A DNA stretch of 64,000 nt from positions 6,720,616 to 6,784,615 of the forward strand of contig HG738139.1 of assembly GCA_000499405.2 (NCBI GenBank), read 5' to 3'. The translations under genes were made by a program, and so were the position numbers. Below, one piece after another: positions 1 through 13,506 of this stretch (its first letter is position 1; the number at the start of each line of letters is the position of its first letter). A model generated the notes under the pieces. The model was not told the origin of the DNA and ran no database searches. It saw only the letters and a list, made by a program, of their open reading frames with translations. The stretch is from Onchocerca volvulus. Its lineage: Eukaryota > Nematoda > Chromadorea > Rhabditida > Onchocercidae.

Positions 1-546
1 CACGGAACGTTATGACGGGATGAGTTCAGAAAAAGACTGAGTTAGTTGAAGTGAAATGTTTTAGATGCCACATTATTCGAAAATAATTTATATCTATGAA
101 TAAAGATATCGAATAGAAAAAAAACAACTGAATTTAGTCTTCAAAAATTTCTTCTTGTCTATATGATTTAGAGCTTCCGCACATAACAAATTTTTTAGGA
201 TTGACAATTTAAAATATATGTAAAATGCATAATTCTTTAATTTACAGCATTTAGTTTCAACTTTTTTGTTTTCTTGCAAGTGTTGACTTTGTTAGTCCTG
301 AAAAAAAAGCAGAGAAAAGTAAAACTGTGTATATTTTAATATAATCTGAAGCGATATCATTCCAGGCACTATTCATTTAATTTGCATAATCAGTAAAGGT
401 TCGAAATATCAGAAAAGTTTGGCAAACGAATGACATGTTAAATAAGTGAAGATCATCACCATCAGGACAAAAAATGTTGCAAAAATCTATTAGCGTTCAA
501 AGCATGCAGTGTATACTAATGATATGATTTTTAAATTGCTCAAAAA
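1..546. other. Intergenic or 3' flank, no gene seen
   Basis: AT-rich sequence downstream of the minus-strand exchanger gene. Short open frames exist on the minus strand but have no recognisable protein, no codon bias and no convincing splice context. It probably holds the exchanger's 3' UTR and the flank of whatever gene lies off the window. Confidence 0.5.
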
Positions 547-3500
547 TCAATGGTTTTGCAGCAGTTTTTGTGGAATTAGATAATTTGTTGCTGAAATTAA
601 GTAGACACTGATACCTTCACTGCTGGAACTTTTATCGCTTAAAGTAGAGAGTTGTTCGTCTTGAGTCTGTTGAGTTTCCATATATTGTTGTTTAGATTTT
701 TCTACTTTTTTTTTCAAGTTTTTAGTAGTTTCTGAATCTTTGTGTTCTCGGTCTCCATCGTCCTCATCCATCTGTGTTTCTAATGTCCTCCTCGTCACGT
801 TTAATGATGACAATGTTAAAGGTTTTGATTTCGTTATTTTTGTCATTTGAGTCCGTTCCGAACCTAGTTGCAATTCTTTCGCTTTTACTTTTGCCTGAAA
901 TAAGCCAAGTTTGATGATAGAATGCATGCCAGGCCAGTGTTTTTTCGGCTTTTTTTTTGTAATTTGAAGCTTGTTTGAAAAGATTTGTATTTATTTCTGT
1001 TGTTAACAACAGTCCATTACCTCAATCACTAGATCACTCGGTTATTTTAAAAATGTGATACAGCGTGCGATAATATCTTGAATAACTTCAACAAATTAAC
1101 ATAAAATTGTGAAATATGATACAGTCATCCTACTGCCATGCTCATAAAGATTTGTTGTAATCAATAACTAAAGAAAAACTGGTCCAGTCAAATCCATTTT
1201 TACCTTTACTGGCTCTCCAAGCGATGATTTAGTCTTCTTCAAAACAACTGGAAGCGTTAGCTAAATAAAGCAATTCAATTTTAAAGGGATTTTTGAAAAT
1301 GCTCGCACTTAAAAAAAAGAAACAATCTTGCTGATGCAAATAGTTGTATTTTCGCTATTAGAATAAGTTCCGGATTCTAGACGCTGTTTTCCAGCGCAAC
1401 AATCTAATTTATAATTTATCAATACAACTGTCCAGTGACATCAATGCCAAGCTACATTCAGTTTAATATGAAGATTACCGTAGTTCTAGAAGCTGTTGAT
1501 ATTAGCTTCTTTTTGATACTGTCCTGTAAATTTGAAAACTATTTTTCTTAGAAAAGTTAATCAGACAAAAAAATTCCAATCATCTACTAAAAATTTCACC
1601 GTTTTATTAATCAAATGTGAAGGAAACAATTAAATTAACATATTTTAGGATTAACCTTCTTCCTTGATAATATTTTGTCCGGCTCTTGCGTTTCAGTTTC
1701 TAATGATATATTACTTTCTATATCTAAGGTTGGCTGATCGGCACTTCGTTCATTATCGATAAGGACTGACATTCCTTCCTAAAAAATGTACTGATTTTTT
1801 TCTAAATCAGTTAACTTTCATACTGTTTTCTCTGTTTCAAATTTCTCATAATATTTTCCAGAATAAAAGAAAGCTTACATCTTCACCAACAGGTTTCAGC
1901 GTTACAACAGCAGGTCCCAGAATATGATAGTGATCATCCAAGTTCGTTGAAGGTTTCACATCAACAATCATTGCTCGGAATCCGATGATAAGCTTTCTTC
2001 CAATTCCAACTTCAACATCTACTCGACCGCCCACCGAATGTCCACGCTTCATGTACAATTTTTCGAAGTCATCCAAAGTTATTAAAGCGAAACTGCAAAA
2101 TTACTACCTAACATTATTTTAATTTCAGTTAATTTAATACACAAATTATCATTTACATCATCAATAACAGGTTTTAGCATTACAATACTTTGATTAGCTG
2201 GAAGTGCAGCTAATCTACTGGAACCGATGACTGTTAATTCAAAAAAAAAAAAAAAAACTGAATAATCATTATCTATATTCTGGTACCGCTACTACGTTAT
2301 CAGAATATGATAATGATCATTCAGTTATTTTGGGAATAGATCTGGATATCATGAGCTTATATTCCATCAAAATTTGCCTGTTTCAAAGCAAATCCTTTTA
2401 ACCAGAGATTATAAATTCATATCTGCTCCAGTAAATTGATTTAGTCTCTAGCACATCAGTAGCAAAAATGATGAATTGAGGAATTGTTATCAATATTTAG
2501 TGGACAGGAAGATTTGACGATACACAGGATAGATTATTACATTATATTTTCAAGAAAGTAAAACAAACGATTCATGTTGTTCCTTGAGTTCATGTATGAG
2601 TCGCCGTGTCTGCTCCTTCCGCGATATTGTCCTAATAATTGAACTGTCAAATGAGCGTACAATATCCATCATATCTTCATCAATCTTGATCAATATACAA
2701 TCGGTCGATGTGCGATATTCAACTTTTGGTTTCTTCACTGATTCACGTCGCTGAACAAAAAGATCAAATTATATGGGTTGCTAAAAAGGCTAGGAAAGAT
2801 TTTCTAAAAAACACAATCATTTTTCGGCGATATATCTTTTACGACAAAACATCTATTTCAGTGACAAACTTGATTAAAGACTTATAAAATTATTAATTTA
2901 GACCAATCCCATGATTAGCTTCTTCCTCTCTTCTTTTTCCAATTTCTAAGTTTATTCGATTATACACGAATGAAATTACAAAATTTTAGACAGCCTGTTT
3001 TTTGAAGTTTACATTACATTTATCGCCGTTTTCATTTAAATTTCAAAATACGAAAAATTACTGGCAATTAAAAGAAAACAAACGAAATCATTTTTGTCTA
3101 ACAAATTTCGCTCCCCCACAAAGCGTCCTTGATGTACGTAGTAATCGTGCTTGTGCTCTTTGCCTTGTTTTGATAATGTCATTTCGGTTACCCTATATTT
3201 ACAACATATTATCACTAATAGTACCAATAATGTTGCACGGTCGCATTCATATTTGAAACTAAACAAGCAAATGTAGTTGTTGTAGTCTGCAGAGAGAAAA
3301 CTACGCCGAAATAATAAAATTTTGTCATCAAAAATATAAATCTTTGGAAAACTAACTTGCAAATGCCCTTTCTGATGAAATACATCGTTTTCCCGAATGT
3401 TTGAACCAAATGACCACCTTGCTGTTTAATTCCTGGCTGTGTTTCAAAATATTTGACCAATTTATCCACCAAATCTTGTCTTTTCCGACTATCGATAGTC

Positions 3501-6500
3501 TGAATCCAATGAACAGATGCTAAAACATCTTGGAAACTAGGCTCCGGAGAATTAATTAGACGTTCGCCACGATCACGCAAACGATTCAAAGAACGCTCCC
3601 ATTGCCGTATGGATTCGTGATGCAAAAATCCCTGCCTGCAACAAGAATAGCTATGCATTAAATTCATTAATAATTTGAATTTTGGGAATTTAAAATAAGT
3701 TTAGTCGAAAGCAGTCATTTAAACGAAATCGTTTCGATGATTTATGATAGGGAAATCTTAAGTTAATGCACGAACAATCTGATCTTTATGAAATCGTAAT
3801 TTCTACTAACTTTTGCAACTCAACAATAGTGTGTTCCAACGTTTGTGCAACCATTCGAATAGCTTGTTTGGTTTTGATAACAGTAATTAGGTCAAGCACT
3901 TCTTTGTTTTGTTTCATCGCTTTTCGAATCAGCGCATCCACAATTTTATTCAAAGCTTTCTGTTCTCCTAATGCTATCTGATAGGAATCGCCCGGAAAAA
4001 AGGTAAATTTTGCTGGCGGTTGACTGAGCAGAAACTGGAGAAAATAAAGTGCTGAGAGTTTTATAAGTATGCGCAAGAGCTGAAATAGAACAAAATAATT
4101 CATGAAATCCATGGCATAAAGTTTGAAGAAATTAAATTGGAATGAAAGAGGATGACATTCTATATATACAAGCGAATGTGAGGAGTAATTTTTAAATTAA
4201 CGAGAAACAGTAACATACGCTAGCAGTATGCAATGCTTCATGCAGCGTGAAAATTAACAATGGTGTGGTGCGCAGGATTTTTAAAAATGTTAAAAATACC
4301 ACAAATAAAAGAAGTATAAAACGCATTATGTTGCATACTGCTGAAAATAAGATTATGAAAAAGAGAATGACAAAAAAAGAAAGATTCCAAAATAATATCA
4401 CAATAATCCACGTCAGAATAGAATAATTTCAGTGATTGAAATTTGAACAAATGAATATGCATAGATTCGGAAAAGATATTGAAGAGCTGATTGACATATC
4501 AAATTTTCTAGAAAAAACCGAGAGACTCATTCCAGGAATCTTCAAAAAAAAAATTTCATCGTTTCATTAAATTATGTCCTCTGAATGTTTTCTTTTTCCT
4601 TGGAAGTAAAAGCAATTCAAAAAGGCTAGAAAATTGAAGTGAAATGACAGCACTAACACAATGCTCTCCACTGTCCATCATCTCGTATGCATGAACCACT
4701 CGGATATTTAGCTAATATAATCGAAAGGACGATGCAAATACCGACAATCAATGAAACATAAACAAGAAATAGGACGAATTCGACAGTAATCCGACTTATG
4801 CTTTGAAAGCAGCGCATATCTAGACGATCTAATTCCTGAAATCATCATTTTTACCCAAGATAAGATCTCCTTCAGGAAATTGTAGAATCTTGACGGATTT
4901 AGTAAACATTATTCATTGAACAACTTCACAATAGTTTATTTATTGCTGTATATTGCTGGTTGCACACATGCTTCCGGAAATGCGGTATGAATAATGAGTG
5001 GTCGATATATATATAGTAATCCTCACTTTAAGACATTTTTTTTTTTTCACATCAAATCTTTTTTATGGTTAGATACGAAGCTAGGACAGAAAATTGATGA
5101 ATTAACTCACCAATCGATAAACCGGTTTTCGTAATCGATGAAAATGTATCACTTCTTCAATAAAAAAAATGAAAGCGATTAAGAATGTGAACATTAGGAC
5201 TGAATAGCTGACATCAGTCTTCACTGCTGGTTGCCAGAAAATGACAAATGCAATCAGGATGGACTGTATGATAGCTAAAAACGCGGAAAAAATGCACCAC
5301 CTATAATTAAAAAATTGAATCAGGAAAGATAGAGAACGAAAGTAAAAAAGCGAGATTTGAGGATGCATCTTTAATGATCAATTATGTCCTGAAGGTCAAC
5401 GTATTTAATAATTAAGAATGACTTTTAATTGATGCAAGTAAGAGCGGAATATGAAATCAATTACTTTTTTGATTGCTGAATACATACCATTCTAGAGATC
5501 GAGCTGGTTTTAAAACGGAAATATTGGTGGGAATTGGATAAGGCAAGAATGGAACACCCATCCAATTTAGGCGATTCAATTTTGTGTCTGTATCAATCCA
5601 ATACTGAAAATTTGAAAGCTGGAATTCAACATATTTCGAAGTAATTATAATCTGATATAGTGATATATTATTAGAAGTGAAATTCTATACGCTGATACTG
5701 CAAATTCAAAACTTACTGGGGATTGGATTCAAACTGTTATTCCATTAAAACGTTGCTTTTGAAGAGTGAAAAATAATTCCCATTTTTTAAAGAAATTTTA
5801 AAAGCATAACCAGCAACACTGTTAGGATCTTCAATTCGATATGATGGTACCACTTGTTATCAACGGAATTCAGATGCTCTCGGAAATCAGCTAGCGTTAA
5901 TTTTCCTTCGTCAACACCATGTTCCAGAAGATTGATGACTAAATGCGCTTCACGTCCGGAAATCGCACCCAGAGTCCAAAGGCTATATACACGAGCAAGA
6001 AGGATGCTGTAGTAACTGATGCGAACATCACTATCGTCTTTCTTCTACATTAAAGAAATTTAAGCCTTTGCTTCAATATTTAATTTCTATAAAAAAGTTT
6101 ATCAAATTTGCAAAGAACTATTTTGTTGCGAAGCCGGATGATAGTTTACAGTCAAATACAAGAGATTTCGGTAGATCACATTCTTGAAATGGCCAGAATT
6201 TAACATCGACTCCCATATACTGAACAGAGGACAAAAATTAAAAAAGAAGAAAAATAAGAGACCATAAGAAGCGATTCGTCTACCGACTGACTGTCAATGC
6301 TTTTTAGCGATTCATCATACATGCTGCTGATCTGCACTCGCGAATACCGTCCGATTTTACTAGCAAACTCCTGAAAAGCATGAATTACCAGTGATTTTTT
6401 TCAAAATTGTGAGTCTGATACTAATGACATCGCTCATAATCTAAAAGTAAAGACATTTAAAATGAATTTATATTTTAGAAACGAAAATCAGTTGTTTTAA

Positions 6501-9500
6501 GTATTCATCTGCTATGTATATGTATTACATACATAAATAGATTTTTTCAAAAAAATTCCAAAAGAATTACTTTGAAGACGTTAGCTTCGATTTGTTCATT
6601 AACAACGGTCCAATTAGTTTCTGTAAGATACAAGTCAGCTTGTCGACGCATTGCTTCTATATTGGTATATATTGTGCGATTTATATGTCGTTCCAAGTTC
6701 TTTTCCGAATCTTTTATGTAACGTGATCGACGATTTGTACCTTCACGATTTGTAACATATGAAAATGTCATTCCCTATAACGTTTCACAAGAATTAATTG
6801 ACAAGAAAATTGTTGTGTTTTTCGATTGCTTCAAAAATATGCTTAAATTGAAGAACAACAAATCGATGGATAACAATGCTTACACAAGAACCATCTAAAA
6901 ATCTTCAGATTTATTCTAATGATAGTATAAACAGCGATAGTTGAAAGTACTTTAGCAGCAACAGTGATTACCTGAATCACCAAACAGGCGAAAACGGCGG
7001 AACTCGCATAAAGCACCACTTTCTCGCCAACTCGACTGGCATACGAGTCATGCTGAACACTTTCGGTAAATTCATGCACCAACAGGAGTGCCAACGCTCC
7101 CTTCAGACCACCGTATGCCAAGAGAACGTAATCGGTTTCGTAGACAATATGGGAACTGCCGAGTGCATTCCAAATCTCACGGAACACGAGCAACGCCAAC
7201 ATACGAGCCACCAGTGATACAGGAAATAGCAGTATGCCGGAGATTAAGTGATAAATTACATCGATCTAAATTAGCATATTCCATTCTCTGAGAATGATAG
7301 TTGTCACAGAAACTGTTGTCTGATGCTTTTAGAGTTTGTCATCTAAATACAGTGATCAATTCAAAAATTCACAAGTTTCAACGGTCAACATCAAATCTAA
7401 TTGATGGCATGTTTGAGAAATGTTGTTTATGAAGTCGAGACAAGACACACAAGAATTCACTTCAACAGGATTACTGAAGAGCAGCAGACCGATGGCATAG
7501 CCGCTGAACATGAAGACGATACAGTTAGCCCAATAACCGAATGCTGTCCAAATTTGTAAAGTCAACTCCACACTTCTCGGATTTAATCTTTCTCTGTAAA
7601 TAGACGCAATGCACAATAAAAAGATTCTGAAGGTTCTGTAAGGAGATTTCTCAAAGCGATGTAAAGTCGATGAATCGACAAAACTTTTCTTTTCACCACA
7701 ACACCAAATTCTTCCCTAACTTTTTCTACATTATGAAATTTTACCGAGTCGATCACTGATTTTTCTGAGTTATAACGTTGCGGGATAACAAACAGTCACC
7801 TAAGAAAGTTTAATGTAACACCGTAAAAAACGGTGGCTAGAGCGGCCGATCCTTTGATTATTTCACCCAGTTGCCACACGAAATATACAGAAATCACCAA
7901 AAACATCTGTAAGTATAAAAATTTTGAGTAAAAATTATCCAAAGAAAAAAAAAAGATCTTTTGTATTTTATATGAACATACAATTTGCACATAAATTCAA
8001 ACTGGAAAATTTTCATTCCAATTAAGCAATGAAATGAGTTTGAATCAAAAAATAACTTCGAACCACGACAATTGCTAAAATCTCATCCAAGGTATCTTAT
8101 AAGTCCGACAAGCAACATATCCTCTCAAAAATATTTGGTGCAATCATTGCAATTTCCGGGTTTAAAGTAAACGAAAAGTAACGAGAAAGAAGAAATAATG
8201 AATAGCCTGAATCCTTTTTTCTTCGCGAATGCCATGCCGTATGATCATAACAGTAATATGAGCACTTATATAGCCCAGTAATGGCGATATTACGATACAG
8301 CTTACGCACATCGCTACGTAATGCATGAAAGTGTACGGATAGGATGGCAAATTTACTTCTTTCTGAAATCGATGCAGAGCTGATTAATAACTTTCAAGAA
8401 GTAGTCAATGTTTGAAAATCTTAAAAACAGCCAATATTATCGTCAAACACTGATTCCCGCAGAAGATCAACAATATTTCCTTTTCTGTGTTTAATACCAT
8501 AACTTGACTGATTTATAAATATGCTGCAGAAAAGTACTAAAATACTGCTGAATTAGAAGAAAGAAACGATATGCAGCTTTACGAGAAAAAGTGATAAAGC
8601 TTATGCACATCGCTATGTATTGAATAAAAATGTACTAAATTGCTATTTGATCGGTGCATTCAATGCGACTATGTGACATGAAGCATTTCTTATTTTGAAT
8701 TAGAAAGACACAAAAATGTTTTTTTAATTTGGGGAAAACTGTGAGCAAAAAAGAACTACCAAAACAAAATTGTGGAGAATTTGGTAAACGAAAATGGCGA
8801 TGCCATCGTTGAGCAATGATTCACCTTCTACCAGTATTTTGATACGCTGCGGAGCACCGATATCTTCCAGGATTGCAACAACTGCTACAGGATCTGTTGC
8901 AGCCAAAATTGCACCCATCAGCATAACCTGGATGATTTCAATTTATCATTTTTCAGAATTTTGCAACATTTGTCTCGACATATTTTGCTATAAATTTGAG
9001 CAGTGCTACAAATAAATAAATCATATGCGCCTCATGGATATTATTGCATACTTATGGGAAAAATGATTATAATAAATTGAGTGCAAGAAGAGAATAGGTA
9101 AGTCTAAAAATCCATATAGCTGGACAAATCACTGTTCAAGTAGAGAATGTATTTTAGAAGATCTTCTAAAGTCGAAGCAAGTTTCATGATGAAAGTATAT
9201 TGTATGATGTTATACCATTATCGGTCTTTCTAATGGAAAAGCATCTTAAAAAAAGGTATTTAAGGAAGCATAAGAATAAAAACTTGGATAGAATGATGAG
9301 AGAAGTTAAATATGTATCGCTTCAATACACAAATCAAACTCATTGCCAAGTTAGGTGGAAGCTCATCTCAATCACTCAAGAAAATGAGTGCTTTGGAAAA
9401 GAGAGAAGATGAAACTCGTCTCGTCATACCAATTTACTTTGCGTGCTTCCGAATTTCACCAAAAATCACCGGTCTTCGAAAGAATGGTGTGCACATGGTA

Positions 9501-10544
9501 AAGGGACTAGGCGTTTATGTTTGGGTGTGCATTCCAATAATATTAAAAACACCGTACCGAACATCTGTCTTATTTGATATAATTTGCATAAAATCTAAGA
9601 TTTTATCTTAATTGCAAGTTTTCATTTGAATAATAATTATACCAACCGCGAATATATTCCAATTGTCCATAATCCGCAAGAATGGCAGCATTAGAGCGGT
9701 GTACAATATAAGTGTTAATGAATAGACGGTAGCAGTCAACGCGACTAGTAGCCATTGCTTCCGAAAGAACAAATGTGAATTGCTTTTCACGGCAGATTCA
9801 AAAATGAGTAGCGGTAGAAGAACCTAAAGGAAAGTTGACTCTGATCGATGAACATCTCCTTCTTTTATTTCTAAAAAGTAATTCTCGTTTAGCAAGTTCA
9901 GTAAACACGAATTATTGGTCATAATTGATATCATAAACATACTCCAACAACAATGCCTGGTTCAACAGTCTTCCATGTATATTTTTCATCAATATGTATC
10001 ATCAAATTTTCTGGGAAGAATAAGTGAAGAATGAAACTGAAATATGTCTTTGAAGGTTAAGTATGCATGATTTAAATTATTATATGACAAATTTCAATTC
10101 ATTAATTTTGACTTTTCGTTCTTCAGTAAAATTGATGATTAAAGGTCAAGAATTCAAAATACACTGTTTCGTGATCATTACGCATTTGAGTCACTTCAAT
10201 CAACTGATTGCGTGAAATAATTTAGAAAAAAAGACTTCAAATTTCTGTCTCACAAATAAAACCAGTCAAAAAGTCAAAAAACAAAAAATTGCACATAATT
10301 AAAACGGAAAATTATAGATATTATTATGCATAAATATATGGCAAGACAATTCGCAAAAATACATTTTGATGGGACAATTGAAAATTTGAAAAGAGAGATG
10401 AAACCTTGTGCCAAGAGCGAATAGAAAAATGAGAATAGAATCGGGTATACGAAGAAATCGGATGCGACGATTTGTAGCATCTAATACAAGACCGATAACA
10501 AGAGCCAGAAATGGGAACAAGAATACATGCAACGATTCGAGCAT
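547..10544 (-). CDS. SLC9C-type Na+/H+ exchanger with voltage-sensor-like and cyclic-nucleotide-binding domains (multi-exon)
   Basis: A membrane antiporter expected to swap Na+ for H+ at the plasma membrane. The ATG is at 10544 in MLESLHVFLF, and about 24 exons run to 547. The antiporter core is clear: PLLIFESAV near 9810, AATDPVAVVAIL and VEGESLLNDGIAIFVY at 8770-8928, and GGLKGALALLL near 7110. A conserved linker with LYLTETNWTVVNEQ lies near 6620. Hydrophobic segments S1/S2 (5113-5300), S3 (4658-4835) and S4 (4219-4340) follow. Next come a KTKQAIR helix (3811-4034) and a cyclic-nucleotide-binding fold: MYFIRKGICK at the end of exon 3358-3638, VHQGRFVGERNLL in exon 3084-3192 and CILIKI near 2690. 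This domain order matches SLC9C (sperm NHE) and plant SOS1, not ordinary NHEs. The S4 has few basic residues. The tail (547-2225) is charged and poorly conserved. The exon linking 10405 to about 10019 is unresolved, and the C-terminal end is uncertain. Confidence 0.85.
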
Positions 10545-10918
10545 GTCACCGCACACAAACTCTTGCTTTACCTTAACTGAACCGAATAATAAATCATTCT
10601 TAACTGTTTTCCCTCTTTTATACCTTCTTAAACTTTTTTTTTATAATTTTTGCATAAAACTGCAAGCGATTTCCTGAAAAAATCCCTCTTTTACATTATT
10701 CATTAGGTGGAAATTATGAATGCTCCACTTTCCCATTCATAAATTTAGCTGTCTGGGATCAGATTTTGCATTAAGTGACCGCGTCGTTTTCGATATATTA
10801 GATCTGCGACAATTAAGATTGGCGCTTGTTTTTTTTTTTCCTCCGGGAAAGGAGTTTATTTTATCATGCTTCATTTATTATAGACATAGGGAATTAGCTG
10901 TGGCTCGATTACTGAGAG
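10545..10918. promoter_or_regulatory. Divergent intergenic region between exchanger and SIM-motif gene
   Basis: Only about 375 bp separate the exchanger ATG (minus) from the next gene's ATG (plus), so both promoters, or one shared bidirectional promoter, should sit here. It holds T-rich runs near 10620-10645 and 10830-10840. I see no defined motif. The first plus-strand exon may begin upstream of the ATG, as an open frame continues back from 10919. Confidence 0.45.
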
Positions 10919-13498
10919 ATGGAATCTGTGAGTAAGGAAAGGTCAAAGGTAATCGCAGGAGGTGCAGGCAGTTCGAAGCACACTCCTTCAACTCAGACGA
11001 GAAAGCAAAAGAAAAAGATAAACAGCGATGCATCAGTTATTTCACAGTCAAATTCAACGGTAATTTATCTTTGTTGTATGATTAAAACTAAATGATTATA
11101 AATAATCGTATTATTTATTCATCAAATTCCTAAAACTCAACTTTAAATGTATTATGGGTGTTAAGTACCGCGTTTCAGTGCAAATAGTAGTTGAAAATGA
11201 TTAACTGAAAAATATTGTCGATCGAATGTGGAGGAAGTTACGCTAAAAAATGACGGGTCATATTAAAGTCCACTGAATTCAACAAAATATATTGTCTCCA
11301 TTTATTTTTCCATAAATTTTATCATTTCAGGAGAATCGAAAAATTTCGAAAAATATCAATAAGCGGAAAGGAATTCCTCGAAGAAGACTAACAACGCTAA
11401 TTCCTGCTACAAATAGTACACTTGTTGAATCTCTAGTTGCATTTGAAAATAGGCCTATCCGATCCAAAGATATTTTCGAACATATGAGAATACAATCTGC
11501 AGTTCAGGTGAACTTAATCACATATTCATAATCATATGTTTTCTGCATCAAATAGATGTATTTTAGTTTTTCGAATATTTTTAGTCTTTTTGGAAATTCT
11601 GTTAGAAAAAATCTTTCCTATTATTCTGATACAAAAATTCACCATTTGCATAGGATAGTCATCTGAACTGGGAAGTGAACGACATATCGTCTGTAATGAA
11701 TTCAGAAGTCCGTGATTTTTGGAAATGTTCCGATATGGGTTCTGATTGCAAAAAACATCAGATGAAAAGGAACAAGCTGAAAAATTCCTCGGTCCATAAG
11801 TTTTATATTATATTAATGTATTTTGCACTCATTATTTCAGTACTCATCACAATTCACTGTTCTGGTTTATTCATTTTATTTTCTAAGATACATAAAATAA
11901 GTACTTTTTGTTGAAAGTAAATGCTTTGCAGTTTCGTTTTGTAACGTTTGCTGCAAGTACTTCCGCAAATGAAGAGCATACAAATACTGTTGCAAGCAGC
12001 AATGAACCGGATGTGATATCATTAAGCGACGAAGAAGAAAGTCAGAATGTGGAAGTTGATATGGAATGTGTTTTAGTCGAACAAGTAAGTAGTGCTGATG
12101 GTGCTCAGTGTGTGTCTTCAAGCTCTGTAGAGTTTTTTATCAGCGAATAATCTATTTCAAAATCATTTTAGGAAATAAATACTTTTGATTGCTAAAATCT
12201 TAAAGTTATAACAAACGTATAAGCATCAAATGAGATGGGAAATAATCTTACTATTAAGCTTTAATACTATTAATTGTAATCTTGAAAAAACAATGCAACT
12301 TATAATTACCTTAAATTATTCCATGTTAAAAACCATTATTTGTTCCCAAATTACGTGTTGTTGACTGTCAAGGCTGAAACAAGCTAATGGATATCCAAAC
12401 AGGCAGCTTATAATTCCATAGGAAAGGAGATAATCTCAAAAATTTCGTGTGCTTTAATCATAATTCTCCTATATATTTCCATCCATGTCATGATTACATA
12501 TGGTTTTTTAGCGTGTTAACAAAGTCTAAGAAATTGAGTTCATTCATTTCAGGGTGATGATTTCACGAAGCAGATGCGAACTTCACCATTCATCAAAAAA
12601 GAAGTTCTGAAATGTCTAACTACTTCTAACGAAATAGGAGAGAGAAAGTTTGTAGATAGTGCTGAGGAAATTGATGATGCCAACGTTGTAAAAAATGAAG
12701 AAATTGCTTCATTTAGTAATAATTCAACTGAAAAACTAATTGTTCCTGAAATAAAAAATGATCGCAATCGGTTCTGTAAAACAGTAAAACAACTTCCGGA
12801 ATTTAATGAAAGCATAAAATCCATTCAAAATGATATAAACGTTTGCAGTGAGAAGAAACAACTCAGCACCAAGGTTTTCTTTTAATTTTATGATTCAATT
12901 TTGTGAGTTCTTACTTTTATGTATTGAATTTAATATGTTAGTTCTAGTACTTTGCATTTTTCCATTGCCTCCCTGATTTGGTATTTTTACTTCAAAATAA
13001 AAAAATTATTTACTTTAGCTACCGCTGAGAAGCGGTCCACTTGTGGTTCGAAAAGACTCTTTTGATGGGCTTAATTTAATCCCTGGAGTGCATGAATTTG
13101 TTCAAAATGGTGAAATAGAGGTAAAGATTTGATTTGGATAATAATCGTCATAATATTTCAATCGGAAGAGATTCATTTTATAATATTTTAACTGTGTTAG
13201 ATATATTTTGCACTCCTTGAAATTTCAGCTCATAATTGAAAAGCCAGAAGGGAAAGATTTTATTCAACTCATCTTATTTGAATGTTGCGGCCCGTTGGAA
13301 GATCCTAAACGAGTAGCTCGAGGTGGATATAAGATATGTACATCAGCTGTATTGCATGAAAATACATCTGTCGAAATAGTACGCGAGGCACTTATTGATT
13401 TAGCTGAACAGTTGGAGCGAATATCTCGTGACTCGTTTTCTCCCGGTGAATATGAAACTTGCTTGAACTTGGGCTATTTATTAAAACCGTGTTTGTAA
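10919..13498 (+). CDS. Unrecognised nuclear-type protein with SUMO-interaction-like motif
   Basis: I do not recognise this family. The ATG at 10919 opens a Lys/Ser/Thr-rich N-terminus with basic clusters (RKQKKK, KRKGIPRRR) that look like nuclear localisation signals. Exons follow near 11331-11508, 11655-11797, 11930-12088, 12553-12873, 13019-13121 and 13229-13498, with good GT/AG signals. PDVISLSDEEE near 12010 has the hydrophobic core plus acidic tail of a SUMO-interaction motif. The middle is acidic and probably disordered. The last two exons form the best-structured part (VVRKDSFDGLNLIPGVHEF, then LIIEKPEGKDFIQLILFECC). The stop is TAA at 13496-13498 with AATAAA at 13507. It lies directly upstream of the uridylyltransferase gene, probably in one operon. 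A chromatin or kinetochore role would be a guess. Confidence 0.7.
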
Positions 13499-13506
13499 AT
13501 GGTTTT

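Noticed and set aside
9200..9611. Overlapping plus-strand frames of 70 and 99 codons
   Set aside because: They lie in an intron of the minus-strand exchanger and have basic, unstructured composition with no known family.
12549..12824. 91-codon antisense frame
   Set aside because: Shadow of the coding exon of the SIM-motif gene, which has correct splice sites.
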